A stretch of DNA of 64,000 bases from contig DASXLL010000044.1 of the NCBI GenBank assembly GCA_036496265.1, forward strand, positions 41,311 through 105,310, given 5' to 3'. Numbering within the stretch: the stretch's first letter is position 1; each line of letters opens with the position of its first letter. The translations under genes and the position numbers were made by a program. Positions 49,143-57,355 of the stretch are shown here, in pieces. The notes under the pieces are model-generated. The model ran no database searches. It worked only from the letters and a program-made list of their open reading frames with translations, and had not been told where the DNA came from. Source of the stretch: CAYLLN01 sp036496265 (GTDB lineage: Bacteria; Planctomycetota; Planctomycetia; Pirellulales; Pirellulaceae).

Positions 49143-50324
49143 TCATTCCACCCGCTCGACGACCATCGCGACTGCTTCGCCGCCGCCCAGACATAGTGCC
49201 GCAACCCCATAACGAAGCTTCCGCCAGGCCAGTGCGTGCAGCAGCGTTACTAAGACGCGCGCCCCGCTGGCCCCTATCGGATGGCCGAGTGCAATTGCCC
49301 CACCGTTGATATTGAGCTTGCCCGCTTCGATGCGCAGGGCTCGCGCACACGCCAGACACTGGGCCGCGAACGCTTCGTTAATTTCAAACAAATCGATGTC
49401 GCTCACCGTCAGCTTCGCTTTGGCGAGCACGGCCTCAATTGCACTGATTGGAGCAGTAAACAACTCCTTCGCATCACCGGAATGTGTGGCCGATGCAACA
49501 ACTCGGGTCTTGATAGACGATTTCACGTTCTCTGCAACTGGCGCGCTGGCGACCAGCACAGCCGCCGCTCCGTCGCTGATCTGCGAGGCGTTTCCAGCGG
49601 TCGCCGTACCCTCGGGGCCGAACGACGGGCGGAGCTTAGCCAAATCCGCCAGCGAAGAATTTGCTCGCGGGCCTTCATCGTGATCGACAACCACCTCGCC
49701 TTTGCTGCCTTTGACCTTGATCGGCACAATCTCGGCGTCGAACATGTGCCCTTCACGTGCTGCGATAGCCCGCGCGTGGCTCTCGACCGAAAATGCATCC
49801 TGATCGCCACGGCTGATCTGGTGCTTCGCCGCCGTGTAATCCGCCAACACGCCCATCCCCTTGTTTTCACAGGCGCACCATAGGCCGTCGTGAATCATCG
49901 AGTCCAACACGGTTTGGTTGCCCAATTTCCAGCCGGCCCGCGTCCCCATCATCAGATGCGGCGCAAGACTCATATTTTCCATGCCCCCGGCGACGACCAG
50001 CTTCGCATCCCCTGCGCGAATCGCCTGATCGGCCAGCATCACCGCGGCCAGTCCGCTGCCACACACTTTGTTGATCGTGATCGCGCCGACCGACGGAGGA
50101 ATTCCAGCGGCCAATGCCGCTTGTCGCGCCGGTGCCTGGCCGATCCCCGCGGAAAGCACGTTGCCCAGGAGGACTTGATCCACGCTATCTGCGGGCACAC
50201 CGGCATCCGCCATCGCTGTTTTGATCGCAACACCTGCCAATTTTGGCGCCGCAATGCTCGACAGCGAGCCAAGAAGCTTTCCAATTGGTGTTCGACGGGC
50301 CGCAATCAAGTAGCTGTGTGTCAT
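49143..50324 (-). CDS. Acetyl-CoA C-acetyltransferase (thiolase)
   Basis: A 393-residue thiolase joining or splitting acetoacetyl-CoA. The nucleophile is Cys88 in NKVCGSG, the general base His348 in GHPIGASG and the second Cys378 in CLGGG. ENMSLAPH and NEAFAAQ segments are also present. I start at ATG 50324 (MTHSYLIAARRTPIG), with AGGA eight bases upstream; ATG 50333 and the long open frame beyond it run into the divergent cold-shock gene and are not needed. The exact role (beta-oxidation, acetoacetate use, or isoprenoid supply) cannot be told; no fatty-acid genes are near. Confidence 0.95.
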   Translation of the reverse strand: MTHSYLIAARRTPIGKLLGSLSSIAAPKLAGVAIKTAMADAGVPADSVDQVLLGNVLSAGIGQAPARQAALAAGIPPSVGAITINKVCGSGLAAVMLADQAIRAGDAKLVVAGGMENMSLAPHLMMGTRAGWKLGNQTVLDSMIHDGLWCACENKGMGVLADYTAAKHQISRGDQDAFSVESHARAIAAREGHMFDAEIVPIKVKGSKGEVVVDHDEGPRANSSLADLAKLRPSFGPEGTATAGNASQISDGAAAVLVASAPVAENVKSSIKTRVVASATHSGDAKELFTAPISAIEAVLAKAKLTVSDIDLFEINEAFAAQCLACARALRIEAGKLNINGGAIALGHPIGASGARVLVTLLHALAWRKLRYGVAALCLGGGEAVAMVVERVE

Positions 50325-50453
50325 AGGAACCATCCTTTGCAGCCCAGCGCGGCTGCTTTGCCTCTCGCCTGCCATCATTCTATGCCCGTTGAAGCCGCCT
50401 GGTGCAACGGGCCGCCGCTGGCCAAGGCCGTGATCGTGAGTCAAACTACTTTC

Positions 50454-50804
50454 ATGTTCTACGGCACGATCAAAACCATCGCTCCGGACCGCGGTTTCGG
50501 CTTCATCGCCCACGAAGGCGGCAAAGACGTCTATTTCCACGCCGTTGATATCGGCGACGAGACATTTCGCCGGCTGACAATCTACCAGCCCGTCAAGTTT
50601 GAATTCGCCCCACGCGACAAGAACGAAAACTTCGCCGAGCGGAAAGGCCCACGAGCAGCTAAGATCGAGCTTATCGACCGCCTCCCCGGCGGCGTCATGG
50701 ACCGGCCGCCCCAAGAGCTCGCCCCGCATCATCATCCAAATGCCAAACAGCGTAAAGCGACCTGGAAGCGGCGCATCGACATTCAGAAAAAAGACACCGA
50801 GTAA
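50454..50804 (+). CDS. Cold-shock domain protein with basic tail
   Basis: About 116 residues. The cold-shock domain starts MFYGTIKTIAPDRGFGFIAHEGGKDVYFHAVDI, with RNP1-like GFGFI and RNP2-like DVYFHA, for binding single-stranded RNA or DNA. The rest is longer than a classic CspA and carries a charged tail with HHH and KATWKRRIDIQKKDTE. The start is uncertain, since the frame is open upstream and GTG 50436 is possible. A hairpin repeat lies 17 bases after the stop, before the HEAT gene. Confidence 0.85.
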   Translation: MFYGTIKTIAPDRGFGFIAHEGGKDVYFHAVDIGDETFRRLTIYQPVKFEFAPRDKNENFAERKGPRAAKIELIDRLPGGVMDRPPQELAPHHHPNAKQRKATWKRRIDIQKKDTE

Positions 50805-50821
50805 CCGGCCCATTTCAACAG

Positions 50822-50843
50822 CCGGGAGCAAACCTGCTCCCGG
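50822..50843. repeat. Hairpin repeat CCGGGAGCA/TGCTCCCGG
   Basis: A 9-bp stem with AACC loop, preceded by AACAG. It is the same element as the one at 59094-59115, but the seventh base pair is G-C instead of C-G, so the stem is kept by paired changes. It sits between the cold-shock and HEAT genes and may act as a terminator. Confidence 0.8.
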
Positions 50844-50871
50844 TGAACCGCTAACAATCGTTTACACCACG

Positions 50872-51555
50872 ATGTCACGCAGAATCCTAGCCTGTCGCCT
50901 TTTTCTCTTCGCGGTTCTCTTCGCTTCGATCGAGCGGTATTCCGCCGCCGACGACTTCCTCGGCCGCTCGTTCGAGCAATGGAGCGAGATGCTCAACGGT
51001 TCACAACAGACCGAGCGGAGCTATGCCGCCTGGGCGCTCGGCCAGATCGCGACGGAGCGCGCCGGCAGCCCGAATGATCAGGTTTATTTCGCCGAACTAA
51101 TCAAATTGATCCATGACAACGATCCGACCGTCCGCTATTGGGGCGTCCTCGGCCTCGCCGGCTATGCCCACAAGCTGCCAGCCAAAGACGGCGGAAAAAC
51201 GGCCGTCGCCAACTCGGTAACGCCGTTGCTGGAAGACAAATCGGCTGCACCCCGCATCGCCGCGGCGCAGACGCTCGGACTAGTCGGTCAGCCGGAGAAA
51301 GCATTGCCCGTGCTTATCGCCGCCATGAGCGATCCGCAGGACTCAGCCCGTATTCAAGCCGCTACGGCCCTCGAAAAACTCGGCGAAGCCGCCCGCCCCG
51401 CCATCGCAACATTGGAGAAAGGCACATCCGACTCCAGCGAATACGTCAAACGCATCTCCGAACGCTCCCTTCAAGCTCTTGACCCCAACCGTAAGTCGGC
51501 TGAACCATCCGCGAAGGCGAAGAAGAACAAAGGTAAAGCGAAAAAGGCCGCTTAG
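50872..51555 (+). CDS. Secreted HEAT-repeat protein
   Basis: A 227-residue protein. ATG 50872 starts a signal peptide (RRILACRLFLFAVLFASIERYSA-AD). The mature part is a run of HEAT-type helical pairs: VRYWGVLGLAGYA, PRIAAAQTLGLVG, ARIQAATALEKLG and VKRISERSLQAL, with D-VR-like signatures. It ends in a Lys/Ala-rich tail. HEAT repeats bind proteins; no partner is known. In planctomycetes similar domains are often found next to sulfatase genes, but here the neighbour is a protease-like gene starting 24 bases later, so the two are probably co-transcribed. Confidence 0.82.
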   Translation: MSRRILACRLFLFAVLFASIERYSAADDFLGRSFEQWSEMLNGSQQTERSYAAWALGQIATERAGSPNDQVYFAELIKLIHDNDPTVRYWGVLGLAGYAHKLPAKDGGKTAVANSVTPLLEDKSAAPRIAAAQTLGLVGQPEKALPVLIAAMSDPQDSARIQAATALEKLGEAARPAIATLEKGTSDSSEYVKRISERSLQALDPNRKSAEPSAKAKKNKGKAKKAA

Positions 51556-51579
51556 CCCGACCAGCTTCGCGTGACGATC

Positions 51580-53790
51580 ATGCCGCGGCTTGCATACGCA
51601 TCGTTTGTTTTCCTTTTGGCGCTGGCCGTTCACGCCGAAGAGACGCCGTCTTTATCCACTAAGGACTTGGCAGCGCGACTCCGGCCCTCGATCGTCGTCA
51701 TCACCTACGCCGGTCGCGATGGCAATCAACAAGGTCTCGGCACCGGCTTTGTCATCGATAAATCCGGCCTGATCGCCACGAATCTGCACGTCATCGGTGA
51801 AGCTCGCCCGATTTCCGTCCAGACAGCCGACGGCAAATCACTCGCCGTGACCGCCATCCACGCATCCGACCGCGCTCTCGACCTCGCAATCCTGAAAGTG
51901 GACAAAACCGATCTGCCAGCCCTCGAAATCAGTGACGACAAACCGGTCGCCGGCGAGCCCGTCGTCGTCATGGGCAATCCCCAAGGCCTGAAGCACAGCG
52001 TTGTCACCGGCGTCATTAGCGGTCTCCGCGAAATCGACGGCCGCAATATGCTCCAACTCGCCATTCCCGTTGAACCAGGCAATAGCGGCGGGCCCGTTGT
52101 CGATTTGCAAGGCCGCGTGCTCGGCATCGTCACGATGAAATCAGCCGTCACCGAAAATCTGGGCTTCGCCGTCGCCGCCAGCGACCTGAAATCCCTGCGA
52201 GAAAAGCCGAATCCGGTGCCCATGGACCGCTGGCTGACAATCGGAGCAATCGATCGCACGCAGTGGGAGCCGCTCTTCGGCGCTCGCTGGCAGCAGCGTG
52301 CCGGCCGCATCGTGGTCGATGGCCTCGGTGCCGGCTTCGGCGGTCGATCGCTTCTAGTCTCTAAAATCGATCCACCGCAATTGCCCTTCGACCTGGCCGT
52401 CACCGTCAAGCTCGACGATGAAACAGGCGCGGCGGGCCTTATCTTTCACAGCGACGGCAATCACAAGCATTACGGTTTTTACCCGTCGAATGGCCGCCTG
52501 CGGCTCACCCGCTTTGACGGTCCCGATGTCTTCTCGTGGCATGTGCTCGCGGAAAAACCATCGGACCATTATCGCCCTGGCGAATGGAATCGCCTCAAGG
52601 TCCGCATTGACCGCGGCAAGCTGCAATGTTTTGTCAACGACGAGCTGGTCATTGAATCGAGCGACGATGGCTTTACCCAAGGACGTGTCGGCCTCGCCAA
52701 ATTTCGCAATACCGGCGCTGAGTTTCGACTATTCGCGGTGGCCAGCGAACTGTCGTCCGCGAAGCCGGATGCGGCCGAACTGGCGAAATTGAACGATCAA
52801 ATCAAGTCGCTCCCTCCGCTGGCGAAGCTTGACGACGAAAATGTCCGCGAATTGGCCACCGACCGGCCTGAAGATGCCCGCAACGTGCTTCTCAATCGCG
52901 CGACCGACCTCGAATCGCAAGCCGCCGAGCTCAAGCGACTGGCAGCCGACGTGAACACGGCTGCGATCTGCGAGAAACTTGCCCGCTTTGCCGGCACAAA
53001 CGTCGCGAAAACCGATTTGCTCCGAGCCGCGCTCACGATTGCTCGCCTGGACGAGGAAGACCTGGACATCGATGCCTACGTCAAGCACGTCGATCGCATG
53101 GCAGAGGCTATCAATCAAAAGCTGGCCGCCGACTCTACTGAATCGCAGAAGCTCGCTGCCCTCAACGAATATCTCTTCCACGACAACGGCTTTCACGGCA
53201 GCCGCACCGACTATTACCACCGGGCCAACAGCCATCTCAACCGCGTCATCGACGACCGCGAAGGCCTCCCGATCACGCTGTCAGTGCTCTACATCGAGCT
53301 TGGCGCTCGAATCGGGCTGAAAATCGAAGGCGTCGGCCTCCCCGCCCACTTCGTCGTGCGTCATGTGCCCACAGCCGGCGAGCCGCAGCTCATCGACGTC
53401 TTCGAATCAGCGGCGCCGCTGTCGCGGTCGGCGGCGGAGAAAAAAATCGCTTCCATCACCGGTGACGTGCCACTGCCGCAGCATTTCGACGCCGTGAGCG
53501 ATCGTCAGATTCTCGAGCGGATACTGCTCAACCTGATCAGCAACGCCCAAAATCCCAAAACCGGGCCGGACCGCGAAGCTCTCCTCCGCTACGAATCCGC
53601 CATGCTCGCCATCGACCCCACTCTCCCCCGCGACCGCGGCCTCCGCGCCATCTGCCGCTGGGAAACCGGCCGCACCGCCGCCGCCATCTCCGACCTCCAA
53701 GTCCTCATCGACGCCAAACCCCCCGGCCTCGACATCGACGAGCTCAAAAAGATGCAGGAGTATTTTCGCAGCGCGAAACCGGGCCGGTAA
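51580..53790 (+). CDS. Secreted trypsin-like protease fused to LamG/DUF1080-like and SirB1-like domains
   Basis: A 736-residue exported protein (signal peptide cut near HA-EE). Residues about 25-205 form an HtrA-type serine protease with His70, Asp101 and Ser169 (GNSGGPVV). No PDZ domain follows. Residues about 225-390 resemble a concanavalin/DUF1080-type beta sandwich (GLIFHSDGNHKHYGFYPS). Residues about 480-736 match the SirB1/transglutaminase-like core with LNRVIDDREGLPITLSVLYIELGARIGL and GLPAHFVVRH. The three parts are in one frame without stops. ATG 51580 is preferred over GTG 51571. A protease plus a SirB1 domain outside the cytoplasm is unusual and its job is unknown. It follows the HEAT gene by 24 bases. 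Confidence 0.85.
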   Translation: MPRLAYASFVFLLALAVHAEETPSLSTKDLAARLRPSIVVITYAGRDGNQQGLGTGFVIDKSGLIATNLHVIGEARPISVQTADGKSLAVTAIHASDRALDLAILKVDKTDLPALEISDDKPVAGEPVVVMGNPQGLKHSVVTGVISGLREIDGRNMLQLAIPVEPGNSGGPVVDLQGRVLGIVTMKSAVTENLGFAVAASDLKSLREKPNPVPMDRWLTIGAIDRTQWEPLFGARWQQRAGRIVVDGLGAGFGGRSLLVSKIDPPQLPFDLAVTVKLDDETGAAGLIFHSDGNHKHYGFYPSNGRLRLTRFDGPDVFSWHVLAEKPSDHYRPGEWNRLKVRIDRGKLQCFVNDELVIESSDDGFTQGRVGLAKFRNTGAEFRLFAVASELSSAKPDAAELAKLNDQIKSLPPLAKLDDENVRELATDRPEDARNVLLNRATDLESQAAELKRLAADVNTAAICEKLARFAGTNVAKTDLLRAALTIARLDEEDLDIDAYVKHVDRMAEAINQKLAADSTESQKLAALNEYLFHDNGFHGSRTDYYHRANSHLNRVIDDREGLPITLSVLYIELGARIGLKIEGVGLPAHFVVRHVPTAGEPQLIDVFESAAPLSRSAAEKKIASITGDVPLPQHFDAVSDRQILERILLNLISNAQNPKTGPDREALLRYESAMLAIDPTLPRDRGLRAICRWETGRTAAAISDLQVLIDAKPPGLDIDELKKMQEYFRSAKPGR

Positions 53791-53814
53791 AGCAGCTTAG
53801 GCGACTCAGAATCG

Positions 53815-54087
53815 CTACGAGTGGGAACCGTTTGACTTAGGCGGCGCCGCCACATCGAGCGGTTCGAGCTTGACAATATGCAGCGGATCGAGCGTGACCG
53901 AGTGATCAAAAAGCTCCTGCGTCTCGTCAAGTGGCGATAGTCCAATAATCACCGAGCGCTTCCCCACCATGCAAAATTCGGGGTGGCGGACGTCATAGAC
54001 GCTGCCCTCGGTAAGAGTTAACCGAAAAGGCGTAAACGGGTGGCGACGTACGGCGCCAGCAAGTTCTTTGGGGTCCATATTGACCAT
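53815..54087 (-). CDS. Small unknown protein (90 aa)
   Basis: A 90-residue protein. ATG 54087 has GGAG about nine bases upstream. It reads MVNMDPKELAGAVRRHPFTPFRLTLTEGSVYDVRHPEFCMVGKRSVIIGL and ends with VKLEPLD. The beta-strand pattern (F-LTL-EG--YDVRHPEF) is one I associate with small planctomycete/cyanobacterial proteins of unknown role. Soluble. It lies between two convergent or same-strand genes without an evident operon partner. Confidence 0.75.
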   Translation of the reverse strand: MVNMDPKELAGAVRRHPFTPFRLTLTEGSVYDVRHPEFCMVGKRSVIIGLSPLDETQELFDHSVTLDPLHIVKLEPLDVAAPPKSNGSHS

Positions 54088-54111
54088 TTTACTCCGGGGA
54101 ATTTCCTTGGC

Positions 54112-55557
54112 CTACCGCGATTTTACAGAATCTTCGTTAGATCTTTCTTTGGACACCTTCGTCAACATCTCCAACACCCTCTCCCTTATCTTTCGCTCCG
54201 CCTGCGGCTCCAAACAAGCCGTCCGCGCCCGCCAACACGTATACCCGCCCAGCGGATGCAACTCCGGCGGCGGAATATACCCTTCACACCCATTAGCCAA
54301 CTCGACGACGAAAGTTTCCTTCAGTGGGCTGTGTTCTTTGATATACAGCCCCGTGCTGCCATACGTCTCGTTCGGAATCGTGCCAATTCCAAGACTACCA
54401 ATGCGAATCGCCTGAATCTTCAACTCTCTCGTCGGCGGCATCTGCGACAGCAACATCACCTCGCGAGCATAAACCTCCGGCACATCCTTCGGCTTACGGC
54501 CCTCAAACTTCTTCACGAACTCCCTGGCCTCCGTGATCTCTTCCGCGCCCGGCATGCGCACGCCGCATTCGAGCAGCGACTCCGCCATCGCCAGCGGTAC
54601 CCAATCGTAATACTGAATGCGGCTGTAAGCTTCCATCGCCGCCGTCGCGACATCGTTGGCAACGCTCTCCAGCGTGTAATCCGTTCGCCGCGGCTTCGAA
54701 TAATCCATCAGCCAAGTATCGCCACTCGTCGCATTGGCTAGCGCCGCCATGAATGACCGCCCGCTCGCCACATTCAGCCGCTTCGCAATTTCATCGCAGT
54801 AAACGCCAAAATAATCCGCCGACACGGGTTGTGTCTTGCCGACATAGTGCAGTGAATACGCCGAATACAGCGCCAGCGGCTCGCCGTTCAGCCGCTGCAC
54901 CGAAATCACCGGCACCGCCGGGTCCGGCGTCCCAGTCGGCTTGATCGCCTCCGCCATCTTGGCCGGTGCCGGATTCATCTGCGCCGTGTCATCCTTCGTC
55001 CCCCCAAACGGGTTCGTCGCCGCCTGCCCCGGCTTCATCACCCAATGCCGGCACGCCACATTTTTCTCGTCCTTACCAAACGCCCACCCAATCCGCGCCG
55101 GCTCGCGGCGATTGTTCGCCTCGACGATCCCCTTTGCGATCTGCGGAGCGAGAAACCGGGCGTACTCCTCATCCTTATCGCTTCCAAGGGCACCATGCAC
55201 GCTCGGCGCCGAGTGCGTGTGCGTCGCCGAAATCAACATGTGGCTCGTGGGAATCCCCGTCGCCCGGCTGGCCGTCTGCTTCGCCTCATCCAGCAAATCT
55301 CGCGGCATCATGCAACTATCCACCACCACCATCGCCACCCGCGTCGTCCCGTCGTCGAGCACCAGGCACCGCGCATGAATCGGATCGTTCAACTTATCAG
55401 CCGTCCGTTCGGTCATGCCGCCGTTAATGATGACCGGATACTTCAGCGGCGAGATATTGATGGCATACGCGCCGGCCTTGAGGACTTTTTTGTCCTGGGC
55501 ATCTAGTGAACAGGTGCCGGAGAGAACTAGAAGAAGAGCGACGAAGAAACGAAACAT
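54112..55557 (-). CDS. Secreted neutral/alkaline ceramidase-like protein
   Basis: A 481-residue exported protein; the signal peptide ends near LDA-QD. It matches the N-terminal domain of neutral/alkaline non-lysosomal ceramidases: AGAYAINISP, DPIHARCLVLDDG, the metal-site block LISATHTHSAPSVHG (about 109-123) and GYIPPPELHPLGGYTC near the C-terminus. Planctomycetes have many such proteins; the true substrate is often not ceramide, so I call it ceramidase-like. The C-terminal immunoglobulin-like domain of the full enzymes is missing, which is usual in this group. The stop at 54112 is 24 bases from the start of the 90-residue gene. Confidence 0.88.
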   Translation of the reverse strand: MFRFFVALLLVLSGTCSLDAQDKKVLKAGAYAINISPLKYPVIINGGMTERTADKLNDPIHARCLVLDDGTTRVAMVVVDSCMMPRDLLDEAKQTASRATGIPTSHMLISATHTHSAPSVHGALGSDKDEEYARFLAPQIAKGIVEANNRREPARIGWAFGKDEKNVACRHWVMKPGQAATNPFGGTKDDTAQMNPAPAKMAEAIKPTGTPDPAVPVISVQRLNGEPLALYSAYSLHYVGKTQPVSADYFGVYCDEIAKRLNVASGRSFMAALANATSGDTWLMDYSKPRRTDYTLESVANDVATAAMEAYSRIQYYDWVPLAMAESLLECGVRMPGAEEITEAREFVKKFEGRKPKDVPEVYAREVMLLSQMPPTRELKIQAIRIGSLGIGTIPNETYGSTGLYIKEHSPLKETFVVELANGCEGYIPPPELHPLGGYTCWRARTACLEPQAERKIRERVLEMLTKVSKERSNEDSVKSR

Positions 55558-55716
55558 AACGGCAAGCTCCGAAAATTCGATTTTTGCGACAATCCTAGGT
55601 CGGCGTTCATTTTCACGCAGCTAGCACCATTCGCCTAGACCGCCGACGCGCGCTCTGCTAATCTCCCGCCCGCTTGTCGGCAGGTTTTTGGGCGAATGGA
55701 TGTGGAGTTTATAGTC

Positions 55717-56547
55717 ATGACGGCTTCGAAGCGAACGTTGGCAAATGGATTCGCCTGCTTGGCGATTGTCGCTCTTGCGTTTGGCGCTGCCGCCGACGAC
55801 TTGGAGTTCCGCGTCGATACCGAAGTCTTCAAAAACGACGAGAAAAAACCCATTCTCGAGCAGCTAACGATCTTTGCCGCCGACGGCACCGTCTATGACT
55901 TTCAATTGACTGCTCCGTCGGAAACGACGGTGTTCGATTCTCGGCATGGCCGCTTCACGCTGCTCGATGAGACGAAAAAGATCAAAGCCGTTGTCGCCAC
56001 TCAGCAGGTCATGGACGTCGCCTTTGGGCTGGAAAATTATGCCGCCCAACAAAAGAACACTCTGGTCGCGTTTTGCGCTGCTCCGCAGTTTGAGACGGAG
56101 ACCGAGGAAATAACGCGGAGCGGTCAGGCGATGGTAGAGCTGCGCATGGTGGGGAAGCCGCTGAGCTATACCGTCGTAGGCCTGAAAGCGCCCATCCCCG
56201 ATGCCGCGAAGAATTATCGCTATTTCACGGATTGGTGTGCCCGGCTGAATTCACTGCGCGGCAATGGCCTGCCGCCGAGTGCCCGGCTGGCAGTGAATAA
56301 GGAGCTCGTCGAGGCGGGCCTATTGCCGTTTGAAATCGTGCGTACCATTCCTCCCTCGACGCCCCTCGGCAAAAAGCTCGACCATAAAAGCGAGCATCGC
56401 TTCAATTGGACGCTCTCGGGTGAAGATCGCAAACGAATCGAGCGGGCCGGCGATATGATCGCCACATTTCAAACCGTGAGCTTCGACGAGTACCGTGTCG
56501 CGGATTCAAAGGCCGCCGCGACAACTTCGAAACAAGCGCGACGTTGA
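55717..56547 (+). CDS. Secreted protein of unknown function (276 aa)
   Basis: A 276-residue protein. ATG 55717 starts MTASKRTLANGFACLAIVALAFGAAA-DD, a clean signal peptide; ATG 55696 would add seven residues. The mature protein has LEFRVDTEVFKNDEKKPILEQLTIFAADGTVYDF, a beta-rich start, then a helical second half with FTDWCARLNSLRGNGLPPSARLAVN. It is one I associate with planctomycetes (DTEVF opening), but I know no function. Convergent with the ECF sigma gene. Confidence 0.75.
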   Translation: MTASKRTLANGFACLAIVALAFGAAADDLEFRVDTEVFKNDEKKPILEQLTIFAADGTVYDFQLTAPSETTVFDSRHGRFTLLDETKKIKAVVATQQVMDVAFGLENYAAQQKNTLVAFCAAPQFETETEEITRSGQAMVELRMVGKPLSYTVVGLKAPIPDAAKNYRYFTDWCARLNSLRGNGLPPSARLAVNKELVEAGLLPFEIVRTIPPSTPLGKKLDHKSEHRFNWTLSGEDRKRIERAGDMIATFQTVSFDEYRVADSKAAATTSKQARR

Positions 56548-56594
56548 CGCAACCGACGCGCTTTGCGTTTCATCTTGCGTTCCGTTGCGCTCAC

Positions 56595-57161
56595 TCACGC
56601 CGTCTGCACCTTGCGATTGATGCAAGCGAAAAGTGTCCGGCGAATGCGGTCGAGATTGCGAAAGAGCGTGCGCCGGCTCGTCTTGAAGCGGGTAAGCAGC
56701 GCCTCGATCGAGCAGTTAAGAACGTAGCGGTGCTGAATCAGCTCGCGATCCGCGGCCGGAAGCTCTTTAAGGCACGCGTCGAGCATCTGCAGGCGCGCGT
56801 CGAGTGACTCTTGGCGCGTGGCCCGCTCCCGAGCGAGGAGGCCCAGTAGTTCGTCATTGAAAATACGGTTCTCACGGCTTTTGCGTTCGCGTTGCTTGAG
56901 CACTTCGAGGTACGCGAAACCAAAGGCCCAGGCGAGGAACGGCTTGTTGTCGTCGTAAGCCGCAAATTTGCGATAGATGGCGATGCTCGTCTCTTGCAGT
57001 GCATCCTTGGCATCTTCGCGATTGGGCAGCAGGCAAAAAATATAGCGCAAGAGGTCGTCCTGATGCCGCAGCAGTAGGCGGACGAGCAACTCGTCGCGGT
57101 CCGTGGTTGCCGCCGGGGTTGACTCAAGTTCGCTGAATGTTGACGCCGCCTCGTCCATCAC
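56595..57161 (-). CDS. ECF sigma factor, Rhodopirellula/Verrucomicrobium type
   Basis: A 188-residue sigma factor. Region 2: LLLRHQDDLLRYIFCLLPNREDAKDALQETSIAIYRKF with the PFLAWAFGFAYLEVLK segment; region 4: LPAADRELIQHRYVLNCSIEALLTRFKTSRRTLFRNLDRIRRTL. This is the class found next to FecR/LamG proteins in planctomycetes and verrucomicrobia. The partner gene starts 194 bases away on the other strand; the shared spacer likely holds both promoters. Distinct from the other ECF gene at 6785. Confidence 0.93.
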   Translation of the reverse strand: MMDEAASTFSELESTPAATTDRDELLVRLLLRHQDDLLRYIFCLLPNREDAKDALQETSIAIYRKFAAYDDNKPFLAWAFGFAYLEVLKQRERKSRENRIFNDELLGLLARERATRQESLDARLQMLDACLKELPAADRELIQHRYVLNCSIEALLTRFKTSRRTLFRNLDRIRRTLFACINRKVQTA

Positions 57162-57355
57162 CGTATTCCAGCCTGGGCAGGCGGCGAGTGCCAGGGGTTT
57201 TTGAGAAAAGTAACGGATTGGGTGGCACTAGCAGGCACGAGGCCGGGAAATACTTGACCGCTCGAAAATTGGAGGGCGAGGCTGTTGCCGCTGGGAGCCG
57301 CGCGCCGAGCCGCTTCAGCCAACCGTCCTAACACAGATTGATTCGTCGATATCAA

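Noticed and set aside
50325..50831. 5' extension of the thiolase frame
   Set aside because: It covers the divergent cold-shock gene; thiolase family length and a ribosome site fix the start at 50324.
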